Below are positions 1 to 10,446 of a stretch of 57,603 bases of DNA, one piece after another. The first letter of the stretch is position 1. Every line of letters begins with the position of its first letter. The position numbers and the translations under genes are program-made. Where the stretch lies: positions 1-57,603 of the forward strand of contig AJFK01000207.1 of assembly GCA_000467715.1 (NCBI GenBank), written 5' to 3'. A model generated the notes under the pieces. It did no database searches and was not told the origin of the DNA. It saw only the letters and a list, made by a program, of their open reading frames with translations. The DNA is from Hysterium pulicare CBS 123377. Lineage: Eukaryota; Ascomycota; Dothideomycetes; Hysteriales; Hysteriaceae.

Positions 1-2238
1 ATGATTCCAAAAGAGGCTCGGAGAAATTATTAAGCTTCCCATACGCGCTAGCCTCTAGACTTGGTTTTTGGCGTATAGGGGTTGCACTGCTTTCCGGGAT
101 CGAATTTCGGTGTTGCTCTTGCCGAACAAGATCGTCCAAGTTTAGCTCGAATGCCTTGGGATTTACGTCCGTGATTTCCATCACGCGTGAACCGAGGCCA
201 TTATGTTTACTTTGACTTCTTGGTCGGCTGAATATAAGACCACATTCGGCACTTAAAGACCACGAATACTAATGTGAGCATAAGGGAACAGCAGGACCAT
301 AAGCATGTAGAGGATTACATACCATGTAATATCTAGATCTTGGGCCCAGACCACTTTCGCGCCGCAGCTCGGGCGCGGACAATGCTCACGTCCCCTTTTG
401 GAATACTCCATTTTGATAGACATGAGGATATGAGAGCCCGGAAATATGACACTTTCCCAGTCGTATTCGGTGATGACAAGACGACCTTTGCGGGCGTGTA
501 GCAGACTGTATTCTCCTTTTAAGACTTTGTCTTCTCCGGGGAGATTCTCAAATTTCTGCTGGAGCATTACATGAAATATCTATGACGTTGAATCTTAGAA
601 ATGATAATTTATTATTTCAAAGAGTGTGGGTGGGATGATGGCTAACCTTCCAATGTCTAAAGTATTCCCATTGCAAACTGTGAATTCTTCCTAAAACGTC
701 TTCGAAGCGGATATTGTCTTGCAAAAGAAGTGCGGGTGAGCGCGGGATTGACTGAATAATACGCATGAATCGACGAAGTTGCGGATAGAGGACGCTGGAA
801 ACCAATGAAAGTCAGCATCGTTTGTGATAAGAGGTGATATACATACAGCAAGTATGATAGTATTTGAAGTAGACAATGGGCAACTCTGGTAAGCCTACAT
901 AACCGTTAGCAGCCGGCTCGATTTGGTGCGTTGTATCTCTTCAAATTCACCATTCTTTAAAGAGAGGAACATAGTCTTGCCAGACGATGCATCCGTAGCT
1001 GCGCGCTTGCTTATCCAGAACATTGCCGCATTCCACTAGGCACTTGATCGTGAGAGCAGATATATCTAGTATGTGCATGGTAAATTTGGAAGCGGTAGCC
1101 CAATGCTCGCTTGACTTTGGCACAACTTCTCCTCTTCTCTGGTTTCTATCAAGAGATGATAGCGCGGAAGCTCGAGCCTGAGGTACGGTGCTCTGGGTCG
1201 CTGCAGTTCCTAGCAAGACTGATTCCAAATTCGCAGTGTCAGTACATGAGGCTCGTAATGCTGGTGGTCTTGATTCATATAGTTGATCCAGTAACATCCG
1301 AAGTTCTGGGTGCAACGCCCGCATTTCCGACACGAGATCTCTCGGCCGCTCGATTATTTCACGAATCTCGCTGATCTCAAACAAAAGCCTCTCGTATCTA
1401 GCTGTACTTGTAATAATCGCATTCGTTGTGACGGCTGGCGGTCGTGAACGTCTGGCATTCATACGAACAGCTATGTCATTGGTTGACTCAATTCTTTGAT
1501 GGAGTGACTGAATTTGAGAGAGAACGTTTGAGAGAGATTCATGAGTAGTAGTTTGACAGGTCTTCTGATGTTGTATAATGTTTGACTTCGTTGTTGCAAA
1601 CAGGTCTCTTGTCTCGGAGATGTTCGTGGCATTGTCGAGCTGGATGCCTCGTATCAAGCTCTGCTGACTTTCGCTATGATTAATCAAGGTTCCAGTTAAA
1701 GTACTATGTTGTTAGCGAATGAAGGTCAACAGGGGCTGTTCATCTCACATTTGAAGCTGATGCAGCAGCAACTCCAACGTGTTAGCCTGACTCATAATGA
1801 TTGGCTGGATTTTGGCTAGCTTCCTGGAGAAGTGTAAAGCCCATTTGACCTTATTCCACGTTCCATGGTAAGGCCCTTTGGGAGCTTTAGATGAAAGAGC
1901 TGGATCGTATTTTCGAACTTTTCCGTTGAACTTCGAAACCGTGCTTTGGCATGCTTGGGCTTGGCCACTGATAGCTTTGAGCAAGCTGGCAATACCATCA
2001 TCAGAAGCGCATTCAGGGACTGTAATACGCTCAAGCTGCATGAGAATTGCTTCGATGCTCGTAAGGTGTTGGTGAGTCGCCTGGTAATCACTGGATGCGC
2101 CTCCGGAATCCTGCAAAGCCTGGCCGATGTCACAAAAGACTTTTATTGCAGCGATAAAGTCTCCTTGTAGAAGGTTAGCACAGTGCTTCAATACGGAGTG
2201 GGGAATATACCTATGGAGAATCCGAATGCAACAGGCAT
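1..2238 (-). CDS. fungal N-terminal-domain / ubiquitin-like-domain protein, 3' end off the window
   Basis: Exons read on the minus strand: 2238-2211, 2163-1749, 1703-951, 894-847, 794-647, 579-323, 251-1. All six introns are GT-AG (45-71 nt) and the frame stays open through every junction. The 28-nt first exon gives MPVAFGFSI plus the first base of Gly, joining GDFIAAIKVF; this is the start of the fungal N-terminal domain. The middle exon is helical (residues about 150-400). Exons 5-6 carry the ubiquitin-like block: SPALLLQDNIRFEDVLGR, HSLQWEYFRHWK, then LPGEDKVLKGEYSLL. Next come paired cysteines, CPRPSC and, after the last junction, CAECG, which look like a zinc ribbon. Known: such proteins are widespread and uncharacterised in ascomycetes. 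Inferred: a signalling adaptor. At least 632 residues are visible. Exon 7 is the least certain, because without its splice the frame stops at 253. Confidence 0.75.
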
Positions 2239-2910
2239 CTTTCCTGCGGGTTATCGCCTTGCAGTGTTCAGCTTATCTTCTGCCGCTGGCCAATCAGGTG
2301 TTGACCATCACCACATTGACTTCTTGCGCAAGGCGATCTTGTAAGTAGTGATGGCTGTATGAATCTTAACGAGTATAGCGATGTTTGGAATAGAAAAAGT
2401 GTCGTGAGGTTGCGATGAAGAGCAGGTTGAGAGCACCTGGGGGTGGGGTAGTCCTCAGCCTTGTTACGCCACCCGCCAGTTGTCCTGCATCTGATCAGCC
2501 AATCTGCCTAGCAGTCGGCCTTGTACCGGTCTAAGGCAACAAAATGCCATGTAGACTGTGGCTTAGCTTTCCCACAATGCTTACCGCGAGAGAGTGGAAA
2601 AAGAAGATACGTATGATCGTATCATTGTGCTCAAAACCTGGTGCATGAGCTCGAGGACCTGCAATGACAGCGAAGATCTTTTCTATTGTATAGATTCGAG
2701 GACTGAAGAAGGATGAAGGAGGTGGTAAACCTGTGATGTTCTTGAGAAGAGAAGTAGTTGAGTTTGAAATGCCAAGCCTCACGTGATGCTTTGAAATAGG
2801 ATCGATATGTAAAGAGTTACCAAACCTTATCTAAACCTTGGAATTAATAGTGCTTTAGTGTCTATTAGCTATGCAAATCATTCTATAATCTAATTGACGA
2901 AATCGACTTC
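2239..2910. other. intergenic region, promoter side of the ubiquitin-like-domain gene
   Basis: No gene recognised. The right part is the 3' flank of the membrane-protein gene and the left part is the upstream region of the ubiquitin-like-domain gene. An 83-codon frame at 2531-2782 has no recognisable features. Confidence 0.5.
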
Positions 2911-4716
2911 TCATCGATCCAACGGCGAACTCGCTTCCTCAGCCTGCATACTCAAAACCCTATGATACCCCGGCCTCTCCACAACACCCGCCCCCAAATC
3001 ATCCCCTTCTCTCTCAACTCCACTCCCCAGCCTCTCCGCCACCAGATCGAAATCGCTCTGCGTACTCTTTCTCCACCCCTCCAACTGCACCGTCTCCTGA
3101 CGCAGCAAAGGCGTCTGTCCACTCCCCTCCATCATTTCCTCTTCCCTCGCCATCTCCTTTGCCGCCTTCACGACATCGAACTCACCCCTCTCGCAATCAT
3201 CGAGCCACTTCTTGAAATCTGGGTGTCGGTCTATTCGTCGGCCTTGCACGTAGTAGGCTTGGTTTACTTCGACCATTACGTCGTCGTTTAGTGCTGCGAG
3301 AATTCGCAGTACGCCGCGCACTTCGGCGGTCTCTTGGCAATCGATGACGGAGAAGCCGTTTGCGGACTCGCTCCATTTTACGTAGACGATTCCTAGGGTG
3401 CGGCCTATTGATACGGCGGCTAGAGTTACGAGGAGGTAAACCATGGTGTAGAGAAGGTTGCCTCCCCAAAATGTGCCGAAGAAGAAGGTGAGGACGAGGA
3501 GGATGAGGCCTTCTATGAATCCATCTAGGAGTTGTGGGAATGGGGAGCGGGCTTCTGAGGATAAGTGGATTAGGATCGTGAAAGGCTTCCTTCGGCTGGG
3601 CGACCAGGACTTTATGTCCCTTCGGTTGCGGTAGAGGAATTGGCAGTGGGCGATGAAGGAGCGGAGGAATGCCATGGCGATCTTGAAGGGATTGAGATTG
3701 TAGGGTCGTAGAGGAGGGATGCCGTTGATGACATTCTCAACGCTTTGGATGTGGCTGACATGTCGTACGGCTGTAGTACCATGGAGAAGATGTATCTTGA
3801 CCAGTTCATGATGTCCGAGTTCCCAGCTCAGAAATTTGAACGTCATGCTGACTACCGACGCCGCGAGAACCCACCATGTCTGGCCTTGCGTCGTGCAGTC
3901 GTAAATAGGCCACCCAGACATGTAGTAAAACAGGTTCGGAAGGGATAAGGAAAGTAATAGTCCAATGTGGATGAAGAAGATGATGTACGGTATCGTCCAC
4001 CACAAGTTTCTCGGAACTCCCCAATTCGAATCTCGATTCCGAAATTCCTCAATAGCCTTACGAAGTCGCTGGAACTCGACATTATCGCCATCATGCGCGC
4101 CAGAGTTCCAAGCCGCGAGTTCGGCAAAAGGAACGGTATGATATGCGTCGTCCGCGCCGAAGGCATTGATAGGTTGGCGAAGGCCTATGAATAAGAGGAT
4201 GCGGTTGAAGAATGTCTTATGTTCTTGCTTGCTCATGCGATTCTTGCCTAGTTCCCTGAGTCGAATCAAAGTGTTGCCGGGCAAACCGGACAAGTCCAAT
4301 TTCTGTCGAGGATGGATCCCACTTTTGGTTCTCACGGGTAGTCCGAAACTAAGCGCGGACGCCGACAAACCTACTAACCAACTCGTTGAGAAGACTTCTG
4401 AGGATTTCGCGGAATAGAGATTTCCGACCGTGAGTAAGGTGGGTAGAAGCGCCATCAAAGTCGTTGACATGGCCATTGCCATCTGCACGTATTGTGGCGT
4501 CGCGTCCATCGTAACGTTTATGGCCCATGCGCACTGTGGTTCGAGATCTCCACCCGTGCCCAAACCGAAGAGGCCGAATTGCCCCAACCAGTTCGGATTC
4601 TCTTCTGTCCATGCTGAGACGTAGTCTTCGGTAACGGAGGTTTGGATAGCGGACACGGCGGAGAAAAAAAGGAATGTCGAAAAGAACGAAACGAAAGAAA
4701 CAGGACGTCGACTCAT
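2911..4716 (-). CDS. multi-pass membrane protein of unknown function
   Basis: A single uninterrupted frame of 601 residues from an ATG at 4716. The N-terminus looks like a cleavable signal peptide (RRPV, then a hydrophobic run ending near residue 24, VSAIQ). Hydrophobic segments follow at about 78-100, 108-127, 243-262, 282-300 and a long pair at about 400-442. The stretch after the signal peptide has Cys and N-glycosylation-type sites (NVT), so it probably faces outside. The last 150 residues are acidic and charged, probably cytosolic. I do not recognise the family; proteins of this layout are common and unnamed in ascomycetes. It is divergent from the esterase gene at 5355, sharing a 638-bp upstream region. 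Confidence 0.75.
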   Translation of the reverse strand: MSRRPVSFVSFFSTFLFFSAVSAIQTSVTEDYVSAWTEENPNWLGQFGLFGLGTGGDLEPQCAWAINVTMDATPQYVQMAMAMSTTLMALLPTLLTVGNLYSAKSSEVFSTSWLVGLSASALSFGLPVRTKSGIHPRQKLDLSGLPGNTLIRLRELGKNRMSKQEHKTFFNRILLFIGLRQPINAFGADDAYHTVPFAELAAWNSGAHDGDNVEFQRLRKAIEEFRNRDSNWGVPRNLWWTIPYIIFFIHIGLLLSLSLPNLFYYMSGWPIYDCTTQGQTWWVLAASVVSMTFKFLSWELGHHELVKIHLLHGTTAVRHVSHIQSVENVINGIPPLRPYNLNPFKIAMAFLRSFIAHCQFLYRNRRDIKSWSPSRRKPFTILIHLSSEARSPFPQLLDGFIEGLILLVLTFFFGTFWGGNLLYTMVYLLVTLAAVSIGRTLGIVYVKWSESANGFSVIDCQETAEVRGVLRILAALNDDVMVEVNQAYYVQGRRIDRHPDFKKWLDDCERGEFDVVKAAKEMAREEEMMEGSGQTPLLRQETVQLEGWRKSTQSDFDLVAERLGSGVEREGDDLGAGVVERPGYHRVLSMQAEEASSPLDR

Positions 4717-5354
4717 GGCGAGTGATAGAGAATGGCAACGCTATAACGACACAAAACGCACAAGAGAGAGTCCGACAAGAATATAACAAGCCCACGGCAA
4801 GACTTTTGAGATGAGGGGGACGCGTCGTACATGTAAGCTTTGCTGAGAGAACCGACTTCAACGTAACCGCCCCCAATCGTCCGGTGCGCTTGTCCCGCAT
4901 CTACCGTTCCGCGCCAAGCTGTTGGGTGGCGGCATGACTAAAGGATAAGAACACGATTTTGTGTTTCACAAGGCGCAGATTTGGTTTCTTCTTCCAGGTT
5001 TAGACTCAAAAGAGAAAGAGGCGGAAGTGGATGAAGTTGAATATTGGGGGCGAAAAAGCTAACCGGATTTGAAAAGGGGTGTCACGTGTAGCAACATCTA
5101 ACTTGTATCGTTGATTACTCGGTCAAACATATTCCGAACCGAGACTTTGTGAGATATTCCTCTGTTGGTCTACATTTTCAGTAATACTGTAGATAAACAT
5201 GTAGGCAGATAATAAACACTATCGATTTAAGCTCTTTGTTTTCCATTTCTTGGCAACGCGTCATCGATGTAGACTTAACTTCCAAGGCTCATGGAATTCA
5301 TCAACTTCGACTTCAGAACACTCAAGTTCCCAAAACATCTCTCCTTGTATCAAC
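4717..5354. promoter_or_regulatory. shared upstream region of two divergent genes
   Basis: Lies between the start of the membrane-protein gene (minus) and the start of the esterase gene (plus). No clear TATA box or operator was found. Its role as a bidirectional promoter is inferred from gene orientation only. Confidence 0.4.
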
Positions 5355-6961
5355 ATGTTCAGACGGCGTTCCTCAAGAAAGGCTCTCATTCTCTTTTCGT
5401 CTTTCGTATTTTTCAGTATTTTGCTGTTTAGCATGTCGCCTCTAACGTCGCCACTACCGCCATACTCCGGTCCGCATGGAGTTGGGATTTTTGATTTAGA
5501 GGCGGATTGTGAGAAGAGAACAATAAATACTGCTACATTTAAAAAGGATGGGACGCCGGCTTTTGAGGTATGGTTAGCTTTTCAAACCTTGATGTAACTT
5601 TCGCATTCAAATTAAGAGTCTGGAATTCCTCAAAGACGTTGAAATTATCTAATGCATTCCATAAACATCATCAGACATTTTACGAATCAACCCTCACTAA
5701 TGCTTCCTCGTAGCTATCAACCATATTCATAACTCTATTCTACCCCACATCGCGTAATCCGCTTTCAACCACTACATCGACCTCACACCCATGGGTCCCC
5801 CGCCCCATTAGCCTTACGGGAATGGGCTATGCCCGCCTCGCACATGCCCCGTTTCTCGAACCCGTTTTCACTTTTTTTCTCTGGTTACTCGTCGGATCGA
5901 CTAAGATTCCCGGGCACGTGGATGCGCCACTCCTAACATCACCTTCGCAAGTCATGAAAGATGGGAGCACCGTGGAAAGTTTCTCGTCCTTTGAAAATGA
6001 GGAAGTAAGAAGTACGGACGATGAAAGTGGGGATAAGCTTCCGATTGTTGTGTTCAGCCATGGTATGGCTGGGATGCGCACGTCTTACTCGCACTATCTC
6101 GGATCCTTGGCTGCACGCGGATACGTCGTAGCGGCTATCGAGCATCGAGATGGGAGCGGGCCTGGCACGATCATCCGATCATCGAGTGGAGACCAGAAAA
6201 GTCTTTACCATTTCGGCGTCAATGACGTGACGCACGATCCGCCTCTCAAGGGTGCTCAGTTCAAAGCCGCTCAATTAGCTTTTCGGGAAGCGGAAGTGGA
6301 GGAGACGATTCGTGTATTGAAGGCATTGGACGATGGGGATGGTGCCGACTTGCAAACTAAGAATCCGCATCGTGAAGGACAGTACTTGCACACCTTCCGT
6401 AATCGTCTTGATCTCTCCAATGTTACTATTGCTGGCCATTCATATGGCGCGACGCTGGCCATGCAAACTCTCAAAGATGCGCCGTCGAAAGACATGCCGC
6501 TAAGTGGAGCCATAGTGTTGGATCCAGGGAAGCATTCCGGACCGTTGAATAAGGAGATTAACGTTCCAGTCTTGGTGGTCAACTCCGGGTCTTGGACACG
6601 GAATCCCAGCGAGTTTTATGGACGGCCACATTTTGAGGTCGTTCGGGATACCGTTCGAAACGTCAATGAGAGGGGATTTGGAGGTTGGTTTATGACTTTG
6701 CTTGGCACAGCGCATCCTTCTTCCACAGATGCGCCTCTGATAGCCCCGTGGATTATGCGGTTCGCAACTGGGACGACGTTGGACGGAGCGATGGCTTTGA
6801 GGGAGTACGTTGATGTGTCGGCGGACTTCCTGCACTATTTGAGGGATGGACGAAGAATGGGTGTGTTGCAGAATAACGCTACTGATCTGGATGCAGTCTT
6901 GGCCGGTAAAGACAAGGAAAAGAAGAAAGTTTGGGCGGTGCATGTTGCGCCGAAGACTTGA
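5355..6961 (+). CDS. PAF-acetylhydrolase-like esterase
   Basis: Two exons, 5355-5567 and 5714-6961, joined in phase 0 give 486 residues. Exon 1 encodes an N-terminal basic/hydrophobic segment (residues about 10-27, signal anchor or signal peptide), then LPPYSGPHGVGIFDLE and TPAFE, which match the start of plasma/intracellular PAF-acetylhydrolases. Exon 2 opens with TIFITLFYPTS and PWVPRP, also typical. The oxyanion/first strand motif VFSHGMAGMRTSYS and the nucleophile elbow GHSYGA (Ser) are clear. LDPGKH (Asp) and GTAHPSSTD (His) probably complete the triad. Known family reaction: hydrolysis of short or oxidised sn-2 acyl chains of phospholipids. Substrate here is not known. The intron (146 nt) is longer than others in the window. 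Confidence 0.85.
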
Positions 6962-7106
6962 GATGGACGATTTTTGATGTATTGATTTTAATAAGATATC
7001 TGCCTTGGTGGAGAGTGGTATAGTTGCAAGTTTCGACGCGAACGCTGCGACTTGGAACAAACTGCAAACCTTACGGCACTGGTCGTGTGAAAAGTTAGAC
7101 GGGCAA

Positions 7107-8498
7107 TTAGACGGGCAATGTTACTCCCGAATGCTGAGCTTGTTCTTCAAGTACGGCATCCACCCTCCAGGCAAACTTATCATGCGTATCCTCAGTGATT
7201 TTAAGATCGATTAAGACCGATCGTTGACCATTTTCGTACCATTCGTATATCATCCCCATATCATGTAGGCGCAAGCATCTCAATTGCGGACAGACTCGTA
7301 GCCGCGCAAGCAATCTAACGAGCATATGACGGGAGTGAATATCGTCTCTTATGTGGGCTTTGCCAATGTTGGTAATGTAAAGTTCCTCCAGCGTCCTCGA
7401 ACACTTCGTGATGAGCATAACCAGATCTTCTGAGCGCACGCGCGTGTTAGCGAAGCGTAGTCGGCGTATCTTCTGAAGGGAGCATCCATCAGTGCTGAAA
7501 CCCCTCCAAAGTTGAATGTCTTCTGGCTCATCTAGGCCCACAAAAGCAAAATCCTCTAGGTTTGGACACAATGTTAACAGGCGCTGAAGGTATGAATAGT
7601 AATCGGTAGGACTTGTTCGACTCCGCCGTTGACAATAGGATATGATATTTAGGGTTTTTAATTGGGTGAAGGCTGATTTTAGAGAGTCGAAGTGTGTTTC
7701 AGACAGTGTCTGAGCTGGAATAAAACATCGACTTCGTGAAGAAGGCGCGTCAGGTAGGAGACCAGGGTATTTAAAGTAGGAATTCCCGTAAAATAACTCC
7801 TTGGGTTGGATACCAGATGTAGCGATGGCAGATAATGTTACGGCGAATGCCCAAGTTGAAGCTTTGTAGAAGCCTAGTTGAGGGTCTCTCAGGCGGTAGT
7901 AAAAATGGTGTGGTAATGCGGTCGCCGGGGTTGGCGGAAAGCATCCGATCTCTCTGCGATATTCACGAGCGCCCCATGGTGGTGAGTCCGGATTTAGGTG
8001 TCCCTCCACACCAATTACTTCAAGATTGGGTAGCTGCTTGAACGCAAGACTTAGGATGGCGACATCGCGGCTTTTCGTCCTGAGGGTGTTCTGCTCGTGC
8101 ATTAGTCGTGCAAATGCGCGTCGCCGCTCTCTCTTGACCTTCTTTTTCTGTGCCTCTGTAATGGCCGGACAGCCTTCTGTCAGGTTTGTGGGTACTACGT
8201 CTAGCGGTTCTCCGGTGATGCACCCAAGAAATTCATCAGGAAAGCTTGCCGCACTAATCCAGACAGATCGCAAGGAACGACTAAATTTTTCATGCTTTGA
8301 AATGACTTCCAGGGCATCCAGACTTTTACGCGTCAGCATGAATTTGCGTTCCGAGAAGTATTTGGTAGCAAACTGGTGATAGGATTTGTTCTTTAACGAT
8401 CGACATGTCAGGCGGAGGTTGAGAACATCCACAGTTTGTACGTTCTGGCAGATTTCGTTGATCAGTTCTTCTGGCAGATGGGCTAAGTTTGTCGTCAT
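7107..8498 (-). CDS. F-box protein
   Basis: A single-exon gene of 463 residues. Residues about 5-45 (LAHLPEELINEICQNV, then LNLRLTCRSL) form an F-box, which in known proteins binds Skp1 to bring substrates to an SCF ubiquitin ligase. The rest has leucine-rich patches (LEVIGVEGHL, LKTLNIISY, LEDFAFVGL, IRRLRFANTRV, LEELYITNIG, LRCLRLHDMG) spaced like degenerate leucine-rich repeats, plausible for substrate binding. The substrate is unknown. The stop codon lies inside a 12-bp tandem duplication (7095-7118), so the same LPV-stop sequence follows again in frame. Confidence 0.8.
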   Translation of the reverse strand: MTTNLAHLPEELINEICQNVQTVDVLNLRLTCRSLKNKSYHQFATKYFSERKFMLTRKSLDALEVISKHEKFSRSLRSVWISAASFPDEFLGCITGEPLDVVPTNLTEGCPAITEAQKKKVKRERRRAFARLMHEQNTLRTKSRDVAILSLAFKQLPNLEVIGVEGHLNPDSPPWGAREYRREIGCFPPTPATALPHHFYYRLRDPQLGFYKASTWAFAVTLSAIATSGIQPKELFYGNSYFKYPGLLPDAPSSRSRCFIPAQTLSETHFDSLKSAFTQLKTLNIISYCQRRSRTSPTDYYSYLQRLLTLCPNLEDFAFVGLDEPEDIQLWRGFSTDGCSLQKIRRLRFANTRVRSEDLVMLITKCSRTLEELYITNIGKAHIRDDIHSRHMLVRLLARLRVCPQLRCLRLHDMGMIYEWYENGQRSVLIDLKITEDTHDKFAWRVDAVLEEQAQHSGVTLPV

Positions 8499-8760
8499 GA
8501 TTGTCGCGTGTTCGTACGAGCTTCGTGGATGCCGTGTTGGAGTGTGTTAAGCAACGAATATACCTTAGAGGTGTTACAAGCGTGGGGAAGTGGCTGAACA
8601 TTGGCAAAAACGCTTGGGCCACCCTTGGGTTAGGCAGCACTTCAGGATCTGCAGCTGAAATCCACACTCGCTGTGATTCTCACATCGTCTCTGATGTTCT
8701 TTGTCAGGAAAACATAAGCGACTCTTTATTACACTGAGTTCGAATCTTCCAGTTGGCAGC

Positions 8761-9809
8761 ATGGACTATGCTCCGTCTCATGAACACGTCCACGAGGCTC
8801 GACACATCCTCCGCCTACTCAAACTTCCCAACGAGTTGGTCCTCAATATCCTCGAGAATGCACACTACTATCCCACCATCAAAGCCCAGAATACAATTCC
8901 TATGTTGGTTTTAGATAGAACATGGTCGCTCGAATCCTCTTGCGCGCGAATCTACCTTTTCTCACCCCAGATCCCGTATGGAGGCGAGGGTGAAAACATC
9001 AAGGTGAAAGAGGTGGAGTTCGAGTGCAAAAGCCTAGACCAGGGATGGACTACTGAAAATACTAAGGGTAAGTAATATCTTAACCAGTGTGCCTTGTGCT
9101 TTTATTTTATCATTATTCTTTTGAAACCCTCGCCGTTATTCGTTGATGTTGCTATGACCTCAGGACGATCTTGCGATCCTGTCAATTTCGATCTGGCAAG
9201 TATGTCAGAATCCCGAAGAATGTCTTTTAATAGCGATTAAAGGTACCTTCAAGACCTCATCCTGGTTCGAGGTATCCATTCTTCGTCCCTGTCAATTCAT
9301 CCCAAACCACCCACTTGCAACAGATGACTTCGATCAAGAAACATTCCGATTTCCATCTGATTCTAAGAGAAAGTTCAACAATCTTGGGTGGCTGCTTCTA
9401 CCTCGATTACCATACGGGAATTGTTTAATCGATCCACAGAGGACCCACTGTCCTGAAATGGGCGCGGATGAGGAAGGCACCTCTGCCTGGTATCTGCAAG
9501 GGAATCAAGTAGCCACAACAGAGCGCCGAATAATAGTGCCGAGCAGAGGCCCTCCACGTGACGCAACGGCTGGGCAGTACCGCGTTGTTTGGGGTAGGTC
9601 TCAAAGCGGGGCCTTCGAGGGTGGAGAAGGTGCTGGGGACGGAAAGGGGTTCGTGGAGGAGCTGAGAGAAGGCGATGTGGTTGCTGTATGGGCGAGGGTA
9701 AAAGTAAGTATGCTTGTAAGTGTAACATGCGGTTGCTGATCAGTAATAGAGGCGTGGATGGGAGAATCATGTCCACGGCGCAACGATCACGATTAGATAT
9801 GACATCTAA
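8761..9809 (+). CDS. F-box-like protein of an uncharacterised fungal family
   Basis: Four exons, 8761-9067, 9164-9199, 9243-9703 and 9750-9809, all with GT-AG introns and matching phases, give 287 residues. The N-terminus (LRLLKLPNELVLNILENAHYYP) resembles a short F-box. The middle has TSSWFEVSILRP and many Trp/Arg-rich stretches. The last exon encodes RRGWENHVHGATITIRYDI, and a Trp-containing terminal strand of this kind recurs in a family of unnamed fungal proteins. The tiny 36-nt second exon is needed to keep the frame. It is divergent from the F-box gene that starts at 8498 (262 bp between starts). Function unknown; a link to ubiquitin ligases is inference. Confidence 0.7.
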
Positions 9810-10446
9810 GGCCGAAGCTCACCAAATTGATTCTTCTTAACGTCAAATTCTCCGCAGCTCCAGAGTGGAGTTTCCGTTAGGTAAGTTGGCAATGAAGCGG
9901 AGATTTCACCAAAGACGGCGTTTAATGTGCCTATGATTACGGTCTCAATTTTGTTACCTGCAACCTGGATCCATTCATTTGATTTTATTTGAAGCACGCG
10001 GTACAAGATGTCGCGTTGTACTCACTGGGTAGAATAATTTTAAGCCATACACTGCGAATATAAAGGACACGTGAAAAGCCTTGGCGAACTTTCATTGGTC
10101 GTTGGCCGAGGCGATGAGGTAACGTCATCCTAAATCGAAGCACACCAGCAACAAGACTTCACGCCTCACAATATCTCCATTCAACCGTTCAGTATCTATT
10201 AGATATCGTCACTGATACCATCGTAGCCAAATATTGGCAATGTGGGAAGTAGGGCCGAGGAACACAGCCTTACAGAGCCGAAATGTGGCTGCATTAGAAC
10301 AGCACAGCCCCTGCTAGCCCTTGAGGCAGCAACATTTTGGAGCTACCATATAATTCATGAGCCAGGTACTATAAAAATGACACAGATTCAATCCTTTGCT
10401 CATCCGTGTTACATTTTAACTCTCATCATTCATTGATCCACCAAAA
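9810..10446 (+). promoter_or_regulatory. upstream region of the ankyrin gene, with TATA box
   Basis: No gene seen. A TATAAAA at 10370-10376 lies 71 nt before the ATG at 10447, a plausible TATA box. The leader between them is A/C/T-rich and the ATG is preceded by CCAAAA, a good fungal start context. Confidence 0.5.

Noticed and set aside
4349-4900. Minus-strand frame of 183 codons overlapping the membrane-protein start
   Set aside because: It overlaps the signal peptide and first span of the 601-residue protein in another frame; Arg-rich shadow without family features.
8734-8752. GAGTTCGAATCTTCC, similar to a tRNA B box
   Set aside because: No A box or acceptor stem at the right distance upstream; it lies in the short divergent region before the gene at 8761.
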